From positions 1 to 64,000 of the forward strand of contig CADCCU010000003.1 in the NCBI GenBank assembly GCA_902800015.1: a stretch of 64,000 nt of DNA, written 5' to 3'. A program made the translations under genes and the position numbers. Shown here in pieces: positions 9,569 to 21,202 of the stretch; within the stretch, counting starts at the first letter, position 1, and each line of letters starts with the position of its first letter. This stretch comes from an uncultured Ureaplasma sp. GTDB lineage: Bacteria; Bacillota_I; Bacilli_A; Mycoplasmatales; Mycoplasmoidaceae. Under the pieces are notes generated by a model. The model searched no databases and had not been told where the DNA came from. It worked only from the letters and a program-made list of their open reading frames with translations.

Positions 9569-10595
9569 ATTTAGCTCTTAATTGACCACAAGCAGCTTGA
9601 ATATTCTTGCCACGTCCTAATCTTACTGTAACTACTATATTATTCTTACTTAATTCATTTTTAAATAAGTTTATCTTATTACTTGTACTAAAAGAATTTT
9701 TTGATGTTATGTTATAAGGAATTAAATTTACAAAACATAATCTATTTTTAGCAATCTTAATTAATTCATTTAGACACTCATCAGTATCATTTAAATCACG
9801 AAGCATAATATATGAAAGCATTACTTTATGGTTTGTAAGAGCAATGTATTTATCAACAGCAGACAGCAAACTTTTAAGTGGATATGCTTTGTTAATAGGC
9901 ATAATTTTATTTCTTACACTATCAATAGGGGCATGTAATGAAATAGCTAAATTCATTTGTGGTTGATCTTTTGCATATTGTAAAATTTTAGGAACAACAC
10001 CACATGTTGAAATTGTTACATGTCTTGCACCAATACCAATACCGTAAGGATCATTAATAATTTTTAGTGCAGTCATTAAATTTTCGTAATTATCAAAAGC
10101 CTCACCTACGCCCATGAAATCTATGTTACTTACCCTGCCTTTTTCCTCATTTCGTAAATATTCATTTATTATGTAATATTGTAAAACTATTTCGTATGGT
10201 TCTAGTTTTCTTACAAGTTTTAATAGACCACTTGCACAAAATTGGCATCCCATTGAACAACCAACTTCAGAAGAAACACAAATACTATTTCCTCAATCAA
10301 AATACATTAATACAGATTCAATATAATGTCCATCTTTCAATTTAAAAAGAAATTTAGTAGTTTTATCATTTTTATCAATTTGAATTTTTTCAATTGTAAA
10401 TACATCCAAAGACAACTTATTTTTTAACATTTGAATAGTTGTTTTTGAAATGTTGTGCATTTCATCAAATGATGTTGCATGTTTTTTATAAATTCAATCA
10501 TAGATCTGTTTAGCATTAAATTTTTTTGCATTATGATTAACGCAAAACTCTTCTAGTTGTTTAAGTGTAAAATTATAAAAAGATTTTTTTTCCAT
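9552..10595 (-). CDS. rlmN: 23S rRNA (adenine2503-C2) methyltransferase RlmN
   Basis: 347 aa. Radical SAM cluster motif CSMGCQFC, upstream VCSSEVG, GMGE-like FMGVGEAFDNYENL, HVTISTCGVVPKI (methyl-carrying Cys) and NLAISLHAP. The C-terminal QAACGQLR holds the second catalytic Cys. It methylates A2503 of 23S rRNA and some tRNAs. The start at 10595 overlaps the gmk stop by one base (TAATG), and the end overlaps prpC. Confidence 0.96.
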
Positions 10596-11188
10596 TATTT
10601 TATATTATGTGATAAAATGTTAAATAATTGTTTTGTAGCTTTCTCTGATCTTCCTGGTCTATTAACAATAACATATTGATAATATTTTTGCTGTTTGATT
10701 TCTCATTTAGCTTGTTCAACACGTTGTTTTATGATATCTTTTGATTCAGTAGCGCGTTTAGTTAGTCTTTTTTCTAATTCTTTTAAATTAGGCGGAACCA
10801 CGAATATAGTTATTATATTACTATCTTTGTTTTTCTTACAAATATCAATAATTTGTAGTCCGCCTTTTGGTTCAATTTCTAAAAACACATTTTTACCTTG
10901 TGCTCTTACACTATCAACAAATTTTTTAGGTGTTCCATAGTAATTATCGGCAAATGTTGCGTATTCTAATAATTCATGAGATGCAATAGCTTCTTCAAAT
11001 TGTCGCTTTGTAACAAAGAAGTAGTCCTTGCCATTTATTTCACCTTTACGTTTTTTTCTTGTAGTCATGGAAACGCTAAAAACTAAATTAAATTTACGCT
11101 CGTTAATAATTGGTGTTCAGATTGTTTTTTTACCTACACCACTTGGACCAGAAATTACAACAATTTTACCATTTTTATTTTTTTTCAC
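10595..11188 (-). CDS. gmk: Guanylate kinase
   Basis: 197 aa. P-loop VISGPSGVGKKT, SVSMTTRKKRKGEINGKDYFF (GMP binding), and YGTPKKFVDSVRAQGKNVFLEIEPKGGLQI. It phosphorylates GMP to GDP. No ATG fits the N-terminus. The best start is GTG at 11186-11188, three bases after the trkH/ktrB stop and preceded by AGGATAG. The usual small residue after the P-loop GK is Lys here, a minor difference. Confidence 0.93.
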
Positions 11189-11190
11189 AA

Positions 11191-12807
11191 CTATCCTATC
11201 CTAATATCTTCTTGAGCATAATTGATATTTTTACCAAGTGATATTTTCTTAGTCCATGATAATAAAGAGTTGCTTACACCAAGTTGACCAACAAACATAC
11301 AAATAACAAGTACAAATAATGCAATTGGTGAGGCTAAAGTTGTAATGCCTATTGTTAATCCAACAGTACCAAACGCTGAAGATACTTCATATAAACAATT
11401 TAAGAAATCAAATTGAGGTAAAGAGCCAATTTTAATGTCTGAGTTTTCTATAGTTGGAGTATACAAGATAATAATCACAGATAAGAACATTAATAATAAA
11501 GCAACAAAAAATACAACAAACGAATTAATTACTGTGTTTTTAGGAATGTTTCGTTTTAAAATTGATACGTTTGTTCTTCCTCTCATTATTGAAATGATTG
11601 TGGCAAATATTACAACTAATGTGGTTGTTCTTATACCACCAGCCGTTGAAGATGGTGATGCACCAATAAACATCATCACTATATATACAGAATGTGTGCC
11701 AGTAGTAAATAAATTCTGATTAATAGTTGAAAAACCAGCACTACGTGTAGAGATAGTATTATAAAAAATTGATCAACATTTATTAAATGTCTCATTGTCT
11801 CCTCAGAATTTTTCTGTAGAAGTATTGTTTATACCGGCAAGAGTTATATGTCCGACATTTGTAGCACCAAATTCAAAACTATATGCAAAAATTAAACATA
11901 TACCCAAGATAATAAAGTAAGAACTCAAGCAAACTTTACTAAATAAAGTCAATTTATAATTAATATTCTTTTTCTTTAATCTTATCTTTTCATAAATATC
12001 AAATATTAAAGGATAACCAATACCACCAATAATAATTTCAAACATTGTAAATAATTGGAAAATAACATTTCAGTCATTTCTAAATGCAGCAATAGAAATA
12101 TTCTGTTGGAAGACATCAAAACCAGCGTTATTCATTGCACTAAATGAACAGAACATTCCTTGTCAAATAGCTATGCCATAATTATTGTGAGCATCAATAA
12201 ATTCAGGTAGATCATAGGTAATATTCATATTATTACCAAGATCTCGCACTCCTTGGACATGAATTGGCATTCAACATAGTCAAAAAGAATAAATAAAGCC
12301 AAAAAATATTTGGACTGTTATGATGAATAAAACACTGAATCGAATAGACTTAAATGTGTTATTTAATTTTGTGGTACCTCGTTCAGATTGCAATAAAATA
12401 ATTTGTTGTAATTTAATACTATCGCTTTTTCGGAAAAAATTTCAAATAACATAAAATAAAGAGATAATTCCTATACCACCAAATCAAAGTAATAAGAAAA
12501 CAATAAATTCACCAAAGAAATTAAAAAATGTACTTACATTAACACATGTAAGTCCTGTATCTGTAAATGCGCTGCAAGCAATAAATAAAGCATTTCAAAA
12601 AGTATATGGATGTGTTCCTTCAGTTGTTTGGTTAGGGATGTCTCATGAACTATGTGTTAATGGTGTGTATAAAAAAATAGCACCAACTAATATCACAAAA
12701 ATATAAACACGAAAGAACAGATTAAAAATAGTTTTACCTAAAAGAATGTTCTTTACAATCCGCAAAATTTTCCTAATCTTTATATCTTTGTCACTCGTCC
12801 TTAACAT
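11191..12807 (-). CDS. ktrB: Potassium uptake protein, TrkH/KtrB channel subunit
   Basis: 538 aa membrane protein with many UGA-Trp codons. Four selectivity-loop-like repeats are recognisable, such as SAFTDTGLTCVNVSTF, SAMNNAGFDVF, STRSAGFSTINQN and SAFGTVGLTIGIT, each followed by a membrane helix. SPSSTAGGIRTTT is a conserved TrkH/KtrB motif. It forms the ion path of a K+/Na+ uptake system. The regulatory partner ktrA starts 50 bases away on the other strand, so the pair is divergent rather than one operon. Confidence 0.95.
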
Positions 12808-12827
12808 AATTAGTTAAATATTTAATA

Positions 12828-12842
12828 ATTATAAATTATAAT
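12828..12842. promoter_or_regulatory. Divergent -10 boxes between ktrB and ktrA
   Basis: ATTATA (12828-12833, giving TATAAT on the minus strand) and TATAAT (12837-12842, plus strand) lie back to back in the 50-base gap. This should drive the two potassium uptake genes in opposite directions. No Shine-Dalgarno is obvious for either gene. Confidence 0.5.
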
Positions 12843-12857
12843 ACATATATTAAAATT

Positions 12858-13547
12858 ATGTTGAAAAAAGAATATTTTATTTTAGGTTGTGGAACATTCG
12901 GTGCTACAGTTGCAAAACATTTAGATCAAGCAGGTGTTAATATTGTTGTGGTAGACAATAATAAAGAAGTTATTGAAAAAGCTGGAAAAAAATATTCATA
13001 TGCAATCTGTGCTGATACTACAAATATAGATGTTTTAAAAGATTTAGGTATTGCTAAAGCTGCATGCATTATTTTGGGTATAAGTAATGTTGAAGATTCA
13101 ATTACTACATGCGCAAACTTAATTCAACTTGGTGTTCAAGGTGTTATTATTGGACGTGCTAAAAATGAATTACATGCTCGTGTTTTGAGAACATTAGGCG
13201 TTGAGCGTGTTTCTTTGCCTATTCAAGAATCTGCAGAACTTGTTGCTTTACGAGCTTTATATAACTTTACTGAGAGTGTATATAGTTTAGATCATAGTTT
13301 AAGTTGAACAAAAGTTACAGTTGCTAATGAAGAATGTACACTTCACCCAATTAAGATTTTAAATTTAAGAAACACTTATCATGCAAACATTTTATATGTA
13401 TTACATAATGATAAGTTAACGTTTCCAGTAGATCCTAATATGCATTTAGCTATTGGTGATATTGTGGCTATTATGTGTCCTGATGGAGATTTAAATGAGG
13501 CTATAAATTATTTTTCAGGATTAAATACTAAGAAACGCAAAAAATAG
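12858..13547 (+). CDS. ktrA: Potassium uptake regulatory subunit KtrA
   Basis: 229 aa. The N-terminal RCK/TrkA-N Rossmann fold is seen as YFILGCGTFGATVAKHLDQ, with the Asp (VVDNN) that contacts the nucleotide ribose. The C-terminal TrkA-C lobe begins around residue 150, after a UGA-Trp. It forms a cytoplasmic ring that gates KtrB in response to nucleotide. It faces ktrB divergently, and rpe follows 17 bases downstream. Confidence 0.94.
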
Positions 13548-13564
13548 TATAAATAATTTTTAAT

Positions 13565-14233
13565 ATGTCAAGAGTTAAAAACCTTGAGGCTTCATTGTTA
13601 GCCTTTGATTCGAAAAACACTGAACATTTTAAACAACAATTAAAACTTATTCATAATTCAGGAATACAAAATATTCATTATGATGTAATGGATGGCAAAA
13701 ATGTTCCTAATGTTGCTTTTGGTACAGAATGATTAAAAGAGCTTTATGTAGATGGTTTTAATGTTACTGTTCATTTCATGGTGAATAAACCACGAAAATA
13801 CTTTAATCATTTTTGCACTTTTCCATTTAATAATTTAAGTTTTCAACCTGAACAAATTTCTAAATTAAATGCATTATTATTGTTAAAAAAGATTAGAAAA
13901 AACGGTCGCAAGTGTGGTTTGGCTTTTAAACCAGATACCAATTTATTAAAGTATAAACGATTAATAAAACATTGCGATTTTGTAACAATTATGGGAGTAG
14001 AACCAGGATTTGGTGGTCAAGAATTTTTAAAGGATATAACATTAAAAAATTTGAGAACCATTAATGATATTAAGAGGGAAATTAACCCAAATCTTATTAT
14101 TGAATTAGACGGCGGGGTTAATTTTGATGTTATTAAATTAACCTCAAAATATGTGGATACATATGTGTCTGGTAGTTTCCTATTAAAGCAAGAAAAACCA
14201 CAAGAACTACTAGATTTTATTAAATCTATTTAA
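13565..14233 (+). CDS. rpe: Ribulose-phosphate 3-epimerase
   Basis: 222 aa TIM barrel. Motifs: ASLLAFD, HYDVMDGKNVPNVAFG (metal His/Asp), VHFMV, VTIMGVEPGFGGQEF (phosphate and catalytic segment) and IELDGGVN. It interconverts ribulose 5-phosphate and xylulose 5-phosphate in the non-oxidative pentose phosphate route, which supplies ribose. One UGA-Trp (TEWLKELY). Length is normal. Confidence 0.95.
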
Positions 14234-14269
14234 TAATTTCGACATTATTAAAAAATATATATCATTTAA

Positions 14270-14275
14270 TATAAT
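14270..14275 (+). promoter_or_regulatory. Possible -10 box before the 70-aa ORF and dnaE
   Basis: TATAAT 21 bases before the ATG at 14297, in the 63-base gap after rpe. The -35 region is only AT-rich, so this rests on the hexamer alone. Confidence 0.35.
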
Positions 14276-14296
14276 AAAATCACAGAATAACTAATT

Positions 14297-14509
14297 ATGA
14301 AAGATATTGACAAAGACGAATTTGAAAGACTACAGCTTGAGCCAACAAAAGCTATAAATCCAGAAGATATTAGACACGCAACAGAATGACCAACTGATGA
14401 AGAACTTCGTAGCTATACTTTAGAAGAATTAACTTATATGATAGAATACGAAGACTATCCAGAAGATGTTGTGGAGAGAATTAAGTATTATATTACTCTT
14501 AAGAAGTAG
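14297..14509 (+). CDS. Small acidic hypothetical protein
   Basis: 70 aa, MKDIDKDEFERLQLEPTKAI..., with one UGA-Trp (ATEWPTDEEL). It is very rich in Asp and Glu with no membrane segment. It sits between rpe and dnaE, its TAG three bases before the dnaE ATG, so it is probably co-transcribed with dnaE. I do not recognise the family. The full open frame and tight spacing support a real gene. Confidence 0.65.
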
Positions 14510-14512
14510 TTA

Positions 14513-17452
14513 ATGTTTGTTAATCTTCTTACTCATTCATATTTCTCATTATTAATGTCATCAATTTCTATTGATGACATTATTCACTATGCAATAGCAA
14601 ACAAACAAAAATATGTATGTTTGACTGACTTTAACAATATGTATGGGGCAATGGAATTTTATAACAAAGCCCATCAAAATAATTTGATTCCTATTATTGG
14701 TCTACATATTGTTTTTAATAATCATGATGTTTATTTAATTGCTAAAGATAACAAAGGATATAAAAATCTTTTAAAAATATCTTCTAATGTAATGACAAAC
14801 CAATCTTTTAATATTAAAAATTATATTGATTCTTTATTTGTTATAGCAGATGATATAGATAAAATTTCTTGATTAAAACAAAAAGAAAATGGTTTTAGTT
14901 TAAATCAGTCAAAAACAAATCCAATCGCTGCTCGCCCATGCTTCTATGAAAACAAAGAAGATGTTATTTATGTTAATGCACTAAATGCTATTGCTAATGA
15001 AAAGAAATTAGAAGATTATGATAATGATAAACAATTAAATGATTTATATCTGTTAAATGAAGACTCAGCTAAAAAAATGTTTTCTAAACAAGCTCTAGAT
15101 AATTTAGCTAAAGTAATTAAAAGTTCGTCATGAGATCTTGAATTAAATAAGAAGCATTACATGATAAAATATCAACAAGGCAAGCAGAGTAATATTTTAT
15201 TGCAAACAATGTGCCTTGAAGCTTTAACTAAATTGTTTGGAAATAAAGATAAGATCCCTAAAGAGTATTTATATAGATTAAAATATGAACTGGATACCAT
15301 CAATAAAATGGGATTTGATGACTATTTTTTAGTAGTTCAAGACTATGTGAATTACGCAAAAAATGCTGGCATCATTGTTGGACCAGGACGAGGAAGTTCA
15401 GCTGGCAGTCTCGTTGCATATTTATTAGGCATCACTATTGTTGATCCAATTAAAAATGATTTAATCTTTGAAAGATTTTTGAATCCTGAACGGGTAACTA
15501 TGCCAGATATTGATGTTGACTTTATGGATGATAGAAGAAATGAAGTTGTCCAATATTTATTTAATAAATATTCAAGAAACAATGTTGCTCATATTATTAT
15601 TTTTCAAAGAATGAAAGCTAAAATGGTTATAAGAGATATTGGCCGAATTCTTGGCATGAATAGAACCATTATTGATTCTATTTGTAAATTATTAACCGAC
15701 CATTTTGAAACTATTGAAGAAAATTCAAAATCAGGTAAACTGTTAAAAAAATATGAAAAAGAGTATCCAGAATTATTTAAATTAGCTTTTAAACTACAAA
15801 ATTATCCAAGACAGATAGGTATTCATGCTGCTGGAGTAGTTCTATCATCTGTTAATTTAACTGAAATTATTCCTGTTCAAGAAAGCACAGATGGGTTGCT
15901 ATGCACACAATATTCAATGGAATATTTAGAACCATTAGGTCTAATAAAAATGGATATTCTTGGTTTGATTAATCTAACAACATTAAATCAAGCAATAATT
16001 AACATAGAGAAAAATCATGGTAGAAAAATTGATTTATATAAAATTCCATTAAATGACCATAAAGTATTTGACTATATTGCACAAGGTCACACAACTGGTA
16101 TATTCCAATTAGAATCTGCTGGAATGACTAATTTAGTGATGCGAATAAAACCAAAGAATATCGAAGATATTTCTATCTGCTCTGCTTTGTATAGACCGGG
16201 ACCACAAAAAAACATTGATACTTTTTTAAAAAATAGAAATAATCCAAAAGATATTAAATATTTGAATGATGATGTTAAAAAAATACTTGAACCTACAAGC
16301 AACATAATCATTTATCAAGAACAAGTTATTCAAATGGTGCAAAAAATTGCAGGATTTTCTCTTGCACAAGCTGATTTATTTAGAAGAGCTATTTCTAAAA
16401 AACAAGTTGATAAGTTATCGGGTTTGAAAAAGTCATTTATTGAAGGTGGAATTAAAAATGGTTATTCCGAGACCAAAGTTAATGAAATATTTGATTATAT
16501 TTTTGAATTTGCTAACTATGGATTCAACCATTCACATTCATTAGCATATTCATATGTAAGTTATTGACTTGCATATATTGCATATTATTACCCTCTTGAA
16601 TTTTATTCAACATTATTAATGAGTAATGATGCAAGTATTGAAAAAGTTGCACAATACATAAATGAGGTAAAAAATTCAGGTATTGAAGTATTGCCGCCTG
16701 ACATCAATTTATCTGAATATTCTTTTAGTATTTACAACGGAGAAAAAATTGTTCTTGGTTTTAATATGACTAAAGGCATTGGTGTTAATGCTTGTGAAAA
16801 AATATTAAAAACAAGACAATCACAAAAGAAACATAAATTTGAGAATTTAATGTTATGTATAAGAGATTTAAAGAATAATGGTGTTACATTTAATTTAATC
16901 AAATTATTAACAGAAAGTGGATGTTTTAATTCTTTAAATAAAGATCACAATTGATTCTGATTGATTAATAACATTAAAGTTATTTATGATAATTGTGACA
17001 CAATCGGTTTAGATGGTAAACCTGTTATTTCAATGGCATTTAATAATGCTAAACCAACAAATGAAGATTTATTAGCAATTAACGAAAAGCAATATCAGTT
17101 ATTAGGTATTTCATTTGCTGAGCATCCTATTGTTAAGATTAAAGCTCAATATAAAGATTTAAAAATCCAAACGTTAAAAGAAATAGCAAACGATAATATA
17201 CAATCATTCTTTAGGACTATTTGCATAATTGTTGGTATTAGAGAAATTACTGACTCTAAAGGTCATAAAATGGCTTTTTTAAAAATTGAAGATGAAACCA
17301 AATTAGCAAATGGCGTTGTTTTTGGATCAGTATACCCTAAAATAGCTGATCAATTGAAAAATAAAGAAGTTGTTGCTTTAAGTGTAAGAAAAGATTTAAA
17401 AAAAGAAGGCAATTTAATTATTCTTAATGCGCATAAGATAAATACAATATAA
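14513..17452 (+). CDS. dnaE: DNA polymerase III alpha subunit (DnaE type)
   Basis: 979 aa, joined through several UGA-Trp codons. N-terminal PHP domain (FVNLLTHSYFSLLMSS, then KYVCLTDFNNMYGAMEF). The polymerase core shows GPGRGSSAGSLVAYLLGIT and PDIDVDFMDDRR with the catalytic aspartates, then FRRAISKK and YGFNHSHSLAYSYVSYW. A helix-hairpin-helix region and a C-terminal OB fold (FFRTICIIVGIREITDSKG) follow. The length suits the shorter DnaE polymerase of Gram-positive lineages, which works beside PolC. Confidence 0.95.
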
Positions 17453-17464
17453 TTGTATTTAGAT

Positions 17465-18358
17465 ATGACAAAAAAGAAGGCAATTGCTATAGATGGTAAC
17501 AGCTTAATGTATCGTTGTTTTTATGCAACATATAACCAATTGGAATATTATCAAAAGCATAATTTAAAGCCAATGAATGCTTTTAATTTATTTGTCTATT
17601 CAATTTTAAAATTGATAAACGCTAACCATTATGATTATGCAGTAATTGCTTTTGATCATGGAAAAACAACCTTTAGAACTGAAAAGTATGAAAAGTATAA
17701 AGAGGGTCGTAAACCAATGCCTGATGGTTTAGTAAGCCAACTAGAAGATATTAAAAATTCAGCTAAATTAATGGGAATTATTGGTATGGAACTTCCTAGA
17801 TATGAGGCAGACGATATTATTGGTAGTTTTGCTAATCTAATGAACAAAAACAATGTTGAAGTAGAAATTTATTCATCAGATCGTGACATGTTACAATTAG
17901 TTAATAATTTAACTAAAGTTATGATGTTTAAATCTGGTGTAAGTGTTACTGACGAATACAATACCACAAATTTTAAAGATAAGTTTATGGGATTATTACC
18001 TGAACAAATTACTGATTACAAAGGAATTGCAGGAGATAATTCTGATCGTTTAAAAGGTATTCAAGGCATCGGACCAAAAACAGCAGTGAATATGTTATTA
18101 AAGTATCATGATATTGAAAATTTATATAAACATGTTGATGAATTATCAGAAAAAACAAAAAATAATCTATTAAATAATAAACAACAAGCAATTGATTGTA
18201 AAGAATTAGCAACAATATTAACTAATCTTTTTGATCAAAAAGATATTAAAGAGTTTGCTCATACATCTATTTTATATGATGAGTTATATAAGATAGCGGA
18301 AGATAATAATTTAAATCATTTAAAAAATTACATTAAAAAGAACGAGAGATTATTTTAA
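17465..18358 (+). CDS. 5'-3' exonuclease (PolA N-terminal domain homologue)
   Basis: 297 aa from the ATG at 17465; a TTG at 17453 is possible but less likely. FEN-type metal-binding acidic residues appear in AIDGNSLMYRCF, VIAFDHG, RYEADDIIGSF, SSDRDMLQL and GDNSDRLKGIQGIGPKTA (H3TH DNA-binding motif). Only the 5' nuclease is present, without the polymerase part of PolA, as usual in mollicutes. It removes RNA primers and flaps. It precedes mutM, as polA does in Firmicutes. Confidence 0.93.
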   Translation: MTKKKAIAIDGNSLMYRCFYATYNQLEYYQKHNLKPMNAFNLFVYSILKLINANHYDYAVIAFDHGKTTFRTEKYEKYKEGRKPMPDGLVSQLEDIKNSAKLMGIIGMELPRYEADDIIGSFANLMNKNNVEVEIYSSDRDMLQLVNNLTKVMMFKSGVSVTDEYNTTNFKDKFMGLLPEQITDYKGIAGDNSDRLKGIQGIGPKTAVNMLLKYHDIENLYKHVDELSEKTKNNLLNNKQQAIDCKELATILTNLFDQKDIKEFAHTSILYDELYKIAEDNNLNHLKNYIKKNERLF

Positions 18359-18360
18359 TT

Positions 18361-19203
18361 ATGCCAGAGCTTCCTGAAGTCACTACAATTATTAATGTTT
18401 TAAAGAATACTACTTTAATAAACAACAAAATTAAAAGTGTTGATGTTTTAATTCCTAAAGTCATACAAAATGCTTCAATTCAAAAATTTAAAAATTTTTT
18501 TATTAATGAAAAAATTATTAATATTGAACGATTAGGTAAATACATAATTTATAAATTAACTAATAAAAAGGTATTTGTATCGCATTTAAGAATGGAAGGC
18601 AAATTTTTTTATGGTGAAACAAATAATTTAAAAGATTTGCCTCATTTAATGGTTTTATTTAATTTTACTAATAGTAACAGCCTTGCATATTGTGATTCTC
18701 GCATGTTTGGCACATTTTCTATTTATCATGAGGATGATTATTTAAATTCAAAAGAATTATCAAAAGTAAGTATTGATCCATTGGATAAAAAATTTACTGC
18801 TGAATTCTTATTTAATAAGATTCAAAATATTAATCGACCAATTAAAACAGTTTTATTAGATCAAACTATAGTGTCTGGTATAGGAAATATTTATGCAGAT
18901 GAAATTTTATTTATGTGTAAAGTTCATCCATTAACAAAAGCAAAAAAAATAACAAAAAAAGAATGTGAACTAATCTGTAAACACTCTAAAAAAATTTTAT
19001 TAGATGCAATTAAACATAAAGGCACAACTATATTCTCTTATAAATTTGATCGAAATCATTCTGGAGAATATCAACAATTTTTAAATATTCATCAAAGAGA
19101 AAATAAACCTTGTAAGATTTGTAAAACACCTATTGTTAAGATAAAAGTAAATGGTAGAGGTACATATTTTTGTCCAAAATGTCAGAAGGAGAGACAATGT
19201 TAG
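18361..19203 (+). CDS. mutM: Formamidopyrimidine-DNA glycosylase
   Basis: 280 aa. MPELPEVTTI at the N-terminus carries the catalytic proline and glutamate. SGIGNIYADEILF is the helix-two-turns-helix, and the C-terminal zinc finger is CKICKTPIVKIKVNGRGTYF with CPKC. It excises 8-oxoguanine and formamidopyrimidines. It starts two bases after the exonuclease stop and overlaps coaE by 7 bases. Confidence 0.97.
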   Translation: MPELPEVTTIINVLKNTTLINNKIKSVDVLIPKVIQNASIQKFKNFFINEKIINIERLGKYIIYKLTNKKVFVSHLRMEGKFFYGETNNLKDLPHLMVLFNFTNSNSLAYCDSRMFGTFSIYHEDDYLNSKELSKVSIDPLDKKFTAEFLFNKIQNINRPIKTVLLDQTIVSGIGNIYADEILFMCKVHPLTKAKKITKKECELICKHSKKILLDAIKHKGTTIFSYKFDRNHSGEYQQFLNIHQRENKPCKICKTPIVKIKVNGRGTYFCPKCQKERQC

Positions 19204-19781
19204 TTTGTATTACAGGAAAAATCGGTAGTGGAAAATCAACAGTTATAGACCAGTATACAAAATTAGGTTATAAAACATTTGAGATTGATAATTATATTCA
19301 TTCCATTTATAAAGCTAATAAAATTGGTTATCAAAAAATTAAAGACGAATTTGGATCTGAATATGTTAATGATAAAGAAGTTAATCGTGCAAAACTTGGA
19401 CAATTAGTTTTTAATGATAAAAAAGAACTTGACCGACTTAATGCTATTACATTACCATTAATAAAAGAAAAGATTTTGTCTTTGCAAAATAAAAAAGAAA
19501 TAATTTTTATTGAATTGGGTATTTATATCACTAATGAGCAATATTTCAAGGATTGTTTTGATTTAGTTATTTTAGTTAAAGGAAAACAAGAACTTACTGA
19601 TCAAAAGCTAAAAAAACTTTCTTGACATGGCAAAAAATCTTTAGTAAATTGGAACATTAAATTATTAAAAACAACTAATTTATTAGTTATTGATAATAAC
19701 TCAACAATTGAGCATTTAAAAAACACAATAAAAAAATCAATAATCGATATTAAAAAACACAATAAAAAAATTGTTGAATAA
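19197..19781 (+). CDS. coaE: Dephospho-CoA kinase
   Basis: 194 aa from the ATG at 19197, preceded by AGAAGGAGAG inside the end of mutM. P-loop CITGKIGSGKSTVIDQYTKLG, then EIDNYIHSIY and RAKLGQLVFNDKKELDRLNAITLP (family pattern LGxxVFxDxxxLxxLNxIxHP). It phosphorylates dephospho-CoA to CoA. The mutM-coaE order matches Bacillus. Confidence 0.93.
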
Positions 19782-19878
19782 TTTCCTACATTTTATGTCG
19801 GAAACTTCTAGAAATAACATTTTATAGGCATTCAAAATATTGTAACCTACATTTTTGGCTGTAGGCAATGCTTTTTTT
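19782..19878 (+). promoter_or_regulatory. Two-hairpin region after coaE: terminator or dnaB attenuator
   Basis: Hairpin 1 (19782-19804) pairs TTTCC/GGAAA and ACA/TGT. Hairpin 2 pairs CCTACA (19846-19851) with TGTAGG (19860-19865), is extended by GCATT/AATGC, and ends in seven T (19872-19878), so it looks like an intrinsic terminator. The same CCTACA occurs in hairpin 1 (19785-19790) and could pair with TGTAGG instead, giving two exclusive folds. It may only end the coaE transcript. Confidence 0.5.
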
Positions 19879-20018
19879 CAGAATTATTTGAAAAAATTTT
19901 TTACTATATTTCTTATTTTTTCCATTTTTGTAAATATACTAATCATACAGTTTGATTGAGGGTACTAAAATACCTATTAATTAAACTAACTTATTTAAAT
20001 AGAAAGGGATAGTGAATA

Positions 20019-21200
20019 ATGTTTAAAAATATTATTTTCTCAACGGTAAAAAAATATGACTTCACTATCAATTATAAATCCCTATATGATTTATATGCAC
20101 CAATAATTGGTGACCAAACTATTGCTCTATATATTATTCTCAATAATGAAGCAGATAAACACCTTCAAGCTGGTACTACTTTTAGTACAATTGAATCTTT
20201 ATATAAACAATTAAATTTAACATATGATTCATTCTTACAATTAAGAACTAAACTAGAAGCATTTCAATTATTAAGAACATATGTAGATGTAAGTAAAAAG
20301 TTATATTACTTTGAACTTATTGAGCCATTAAGTTTTAATAGTTTTATTCAAAATCAAAAATTTAGACATCTACTATATAAGAGTATTGGTCGTATTAACT
20401 ATGAAAGATTAGAATACTTACATTCTAATAACCATTTACCTAAATCATTATTAAATGTGTCAACAAATTTTGATATTGTTTTTAAAGATTCTGAATTAAA
20501 ACAGATTTATGAATTTAACTTTAATGATTTATATGAAAATATTATTAAGAAAACCCATCAAACAGTTTTATTAAATGATCAAGTTAAAGATTTAATCAAC
20601 TTCTTCTTTAGCTCATATAGTTTGACTTTATCAGAAATTGAACATTGTGTTTACAACTCTATTATTCATAATCAAGACAAACAATTTGAAGTTGACTATA
20701 ACTTATTACAAATAAACTTTAAAAAATATATTGATGAATCAAATAATATCGATATATTTAAACAAATTAAAGTTAATCGAAATGCAAAGATGTTTTATGA
20801 CAATCTAAATGATGATGAATTACTAGAAATTTTTAATTCATATCAAAGTTTAAACTCTGAACATTATTATTTTGCTATTAAAAAAACAAGTTTAAGTGAT
20901 GACGAATTAAAAATTATTAATAATTTACGTAATGTATATCATCTAAACGATAGTTTAATCAATTTGATGATTGATTTTAGCTTAAACAAAACAAATGGTA
21001 ACTTAAATTCTACATATCTATATAAAATGGCAAAAACAGCTAATGGTGCTAACTTATTAGATATTACTTCTTTATATCAGTATTTAACAACTAAGAAAAA
21101 CAATAAGATCAATGACATTATATGTCATATGGATAAAAAGGCATTAGATATTAAAAATGATGATGGCCCTGATTGATATTCAATGTTTAATGATCACTAA
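20019..21200 (+). CDS. dnaB: Replication initiation and membrane attachment protein DnaB (Gram-positive type)
   Basis: 393 aa. It starts after AAAGGGA. The N-terminal winged-helix region has LYDLYAPIIGDQTIALYIIL, the pattern seen at the start of Firmicute DnaB/DnaD proteins. This is the helicase co-loader, not the replicative helicase. Sequence similarity is weak by eye; the strongest support is synteny, between coaE and dnaI as in Bacillus. One UGA-Trp lies near the C-terminus. Confidence 0.8.
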
Positions 21201-21202
21201 TT

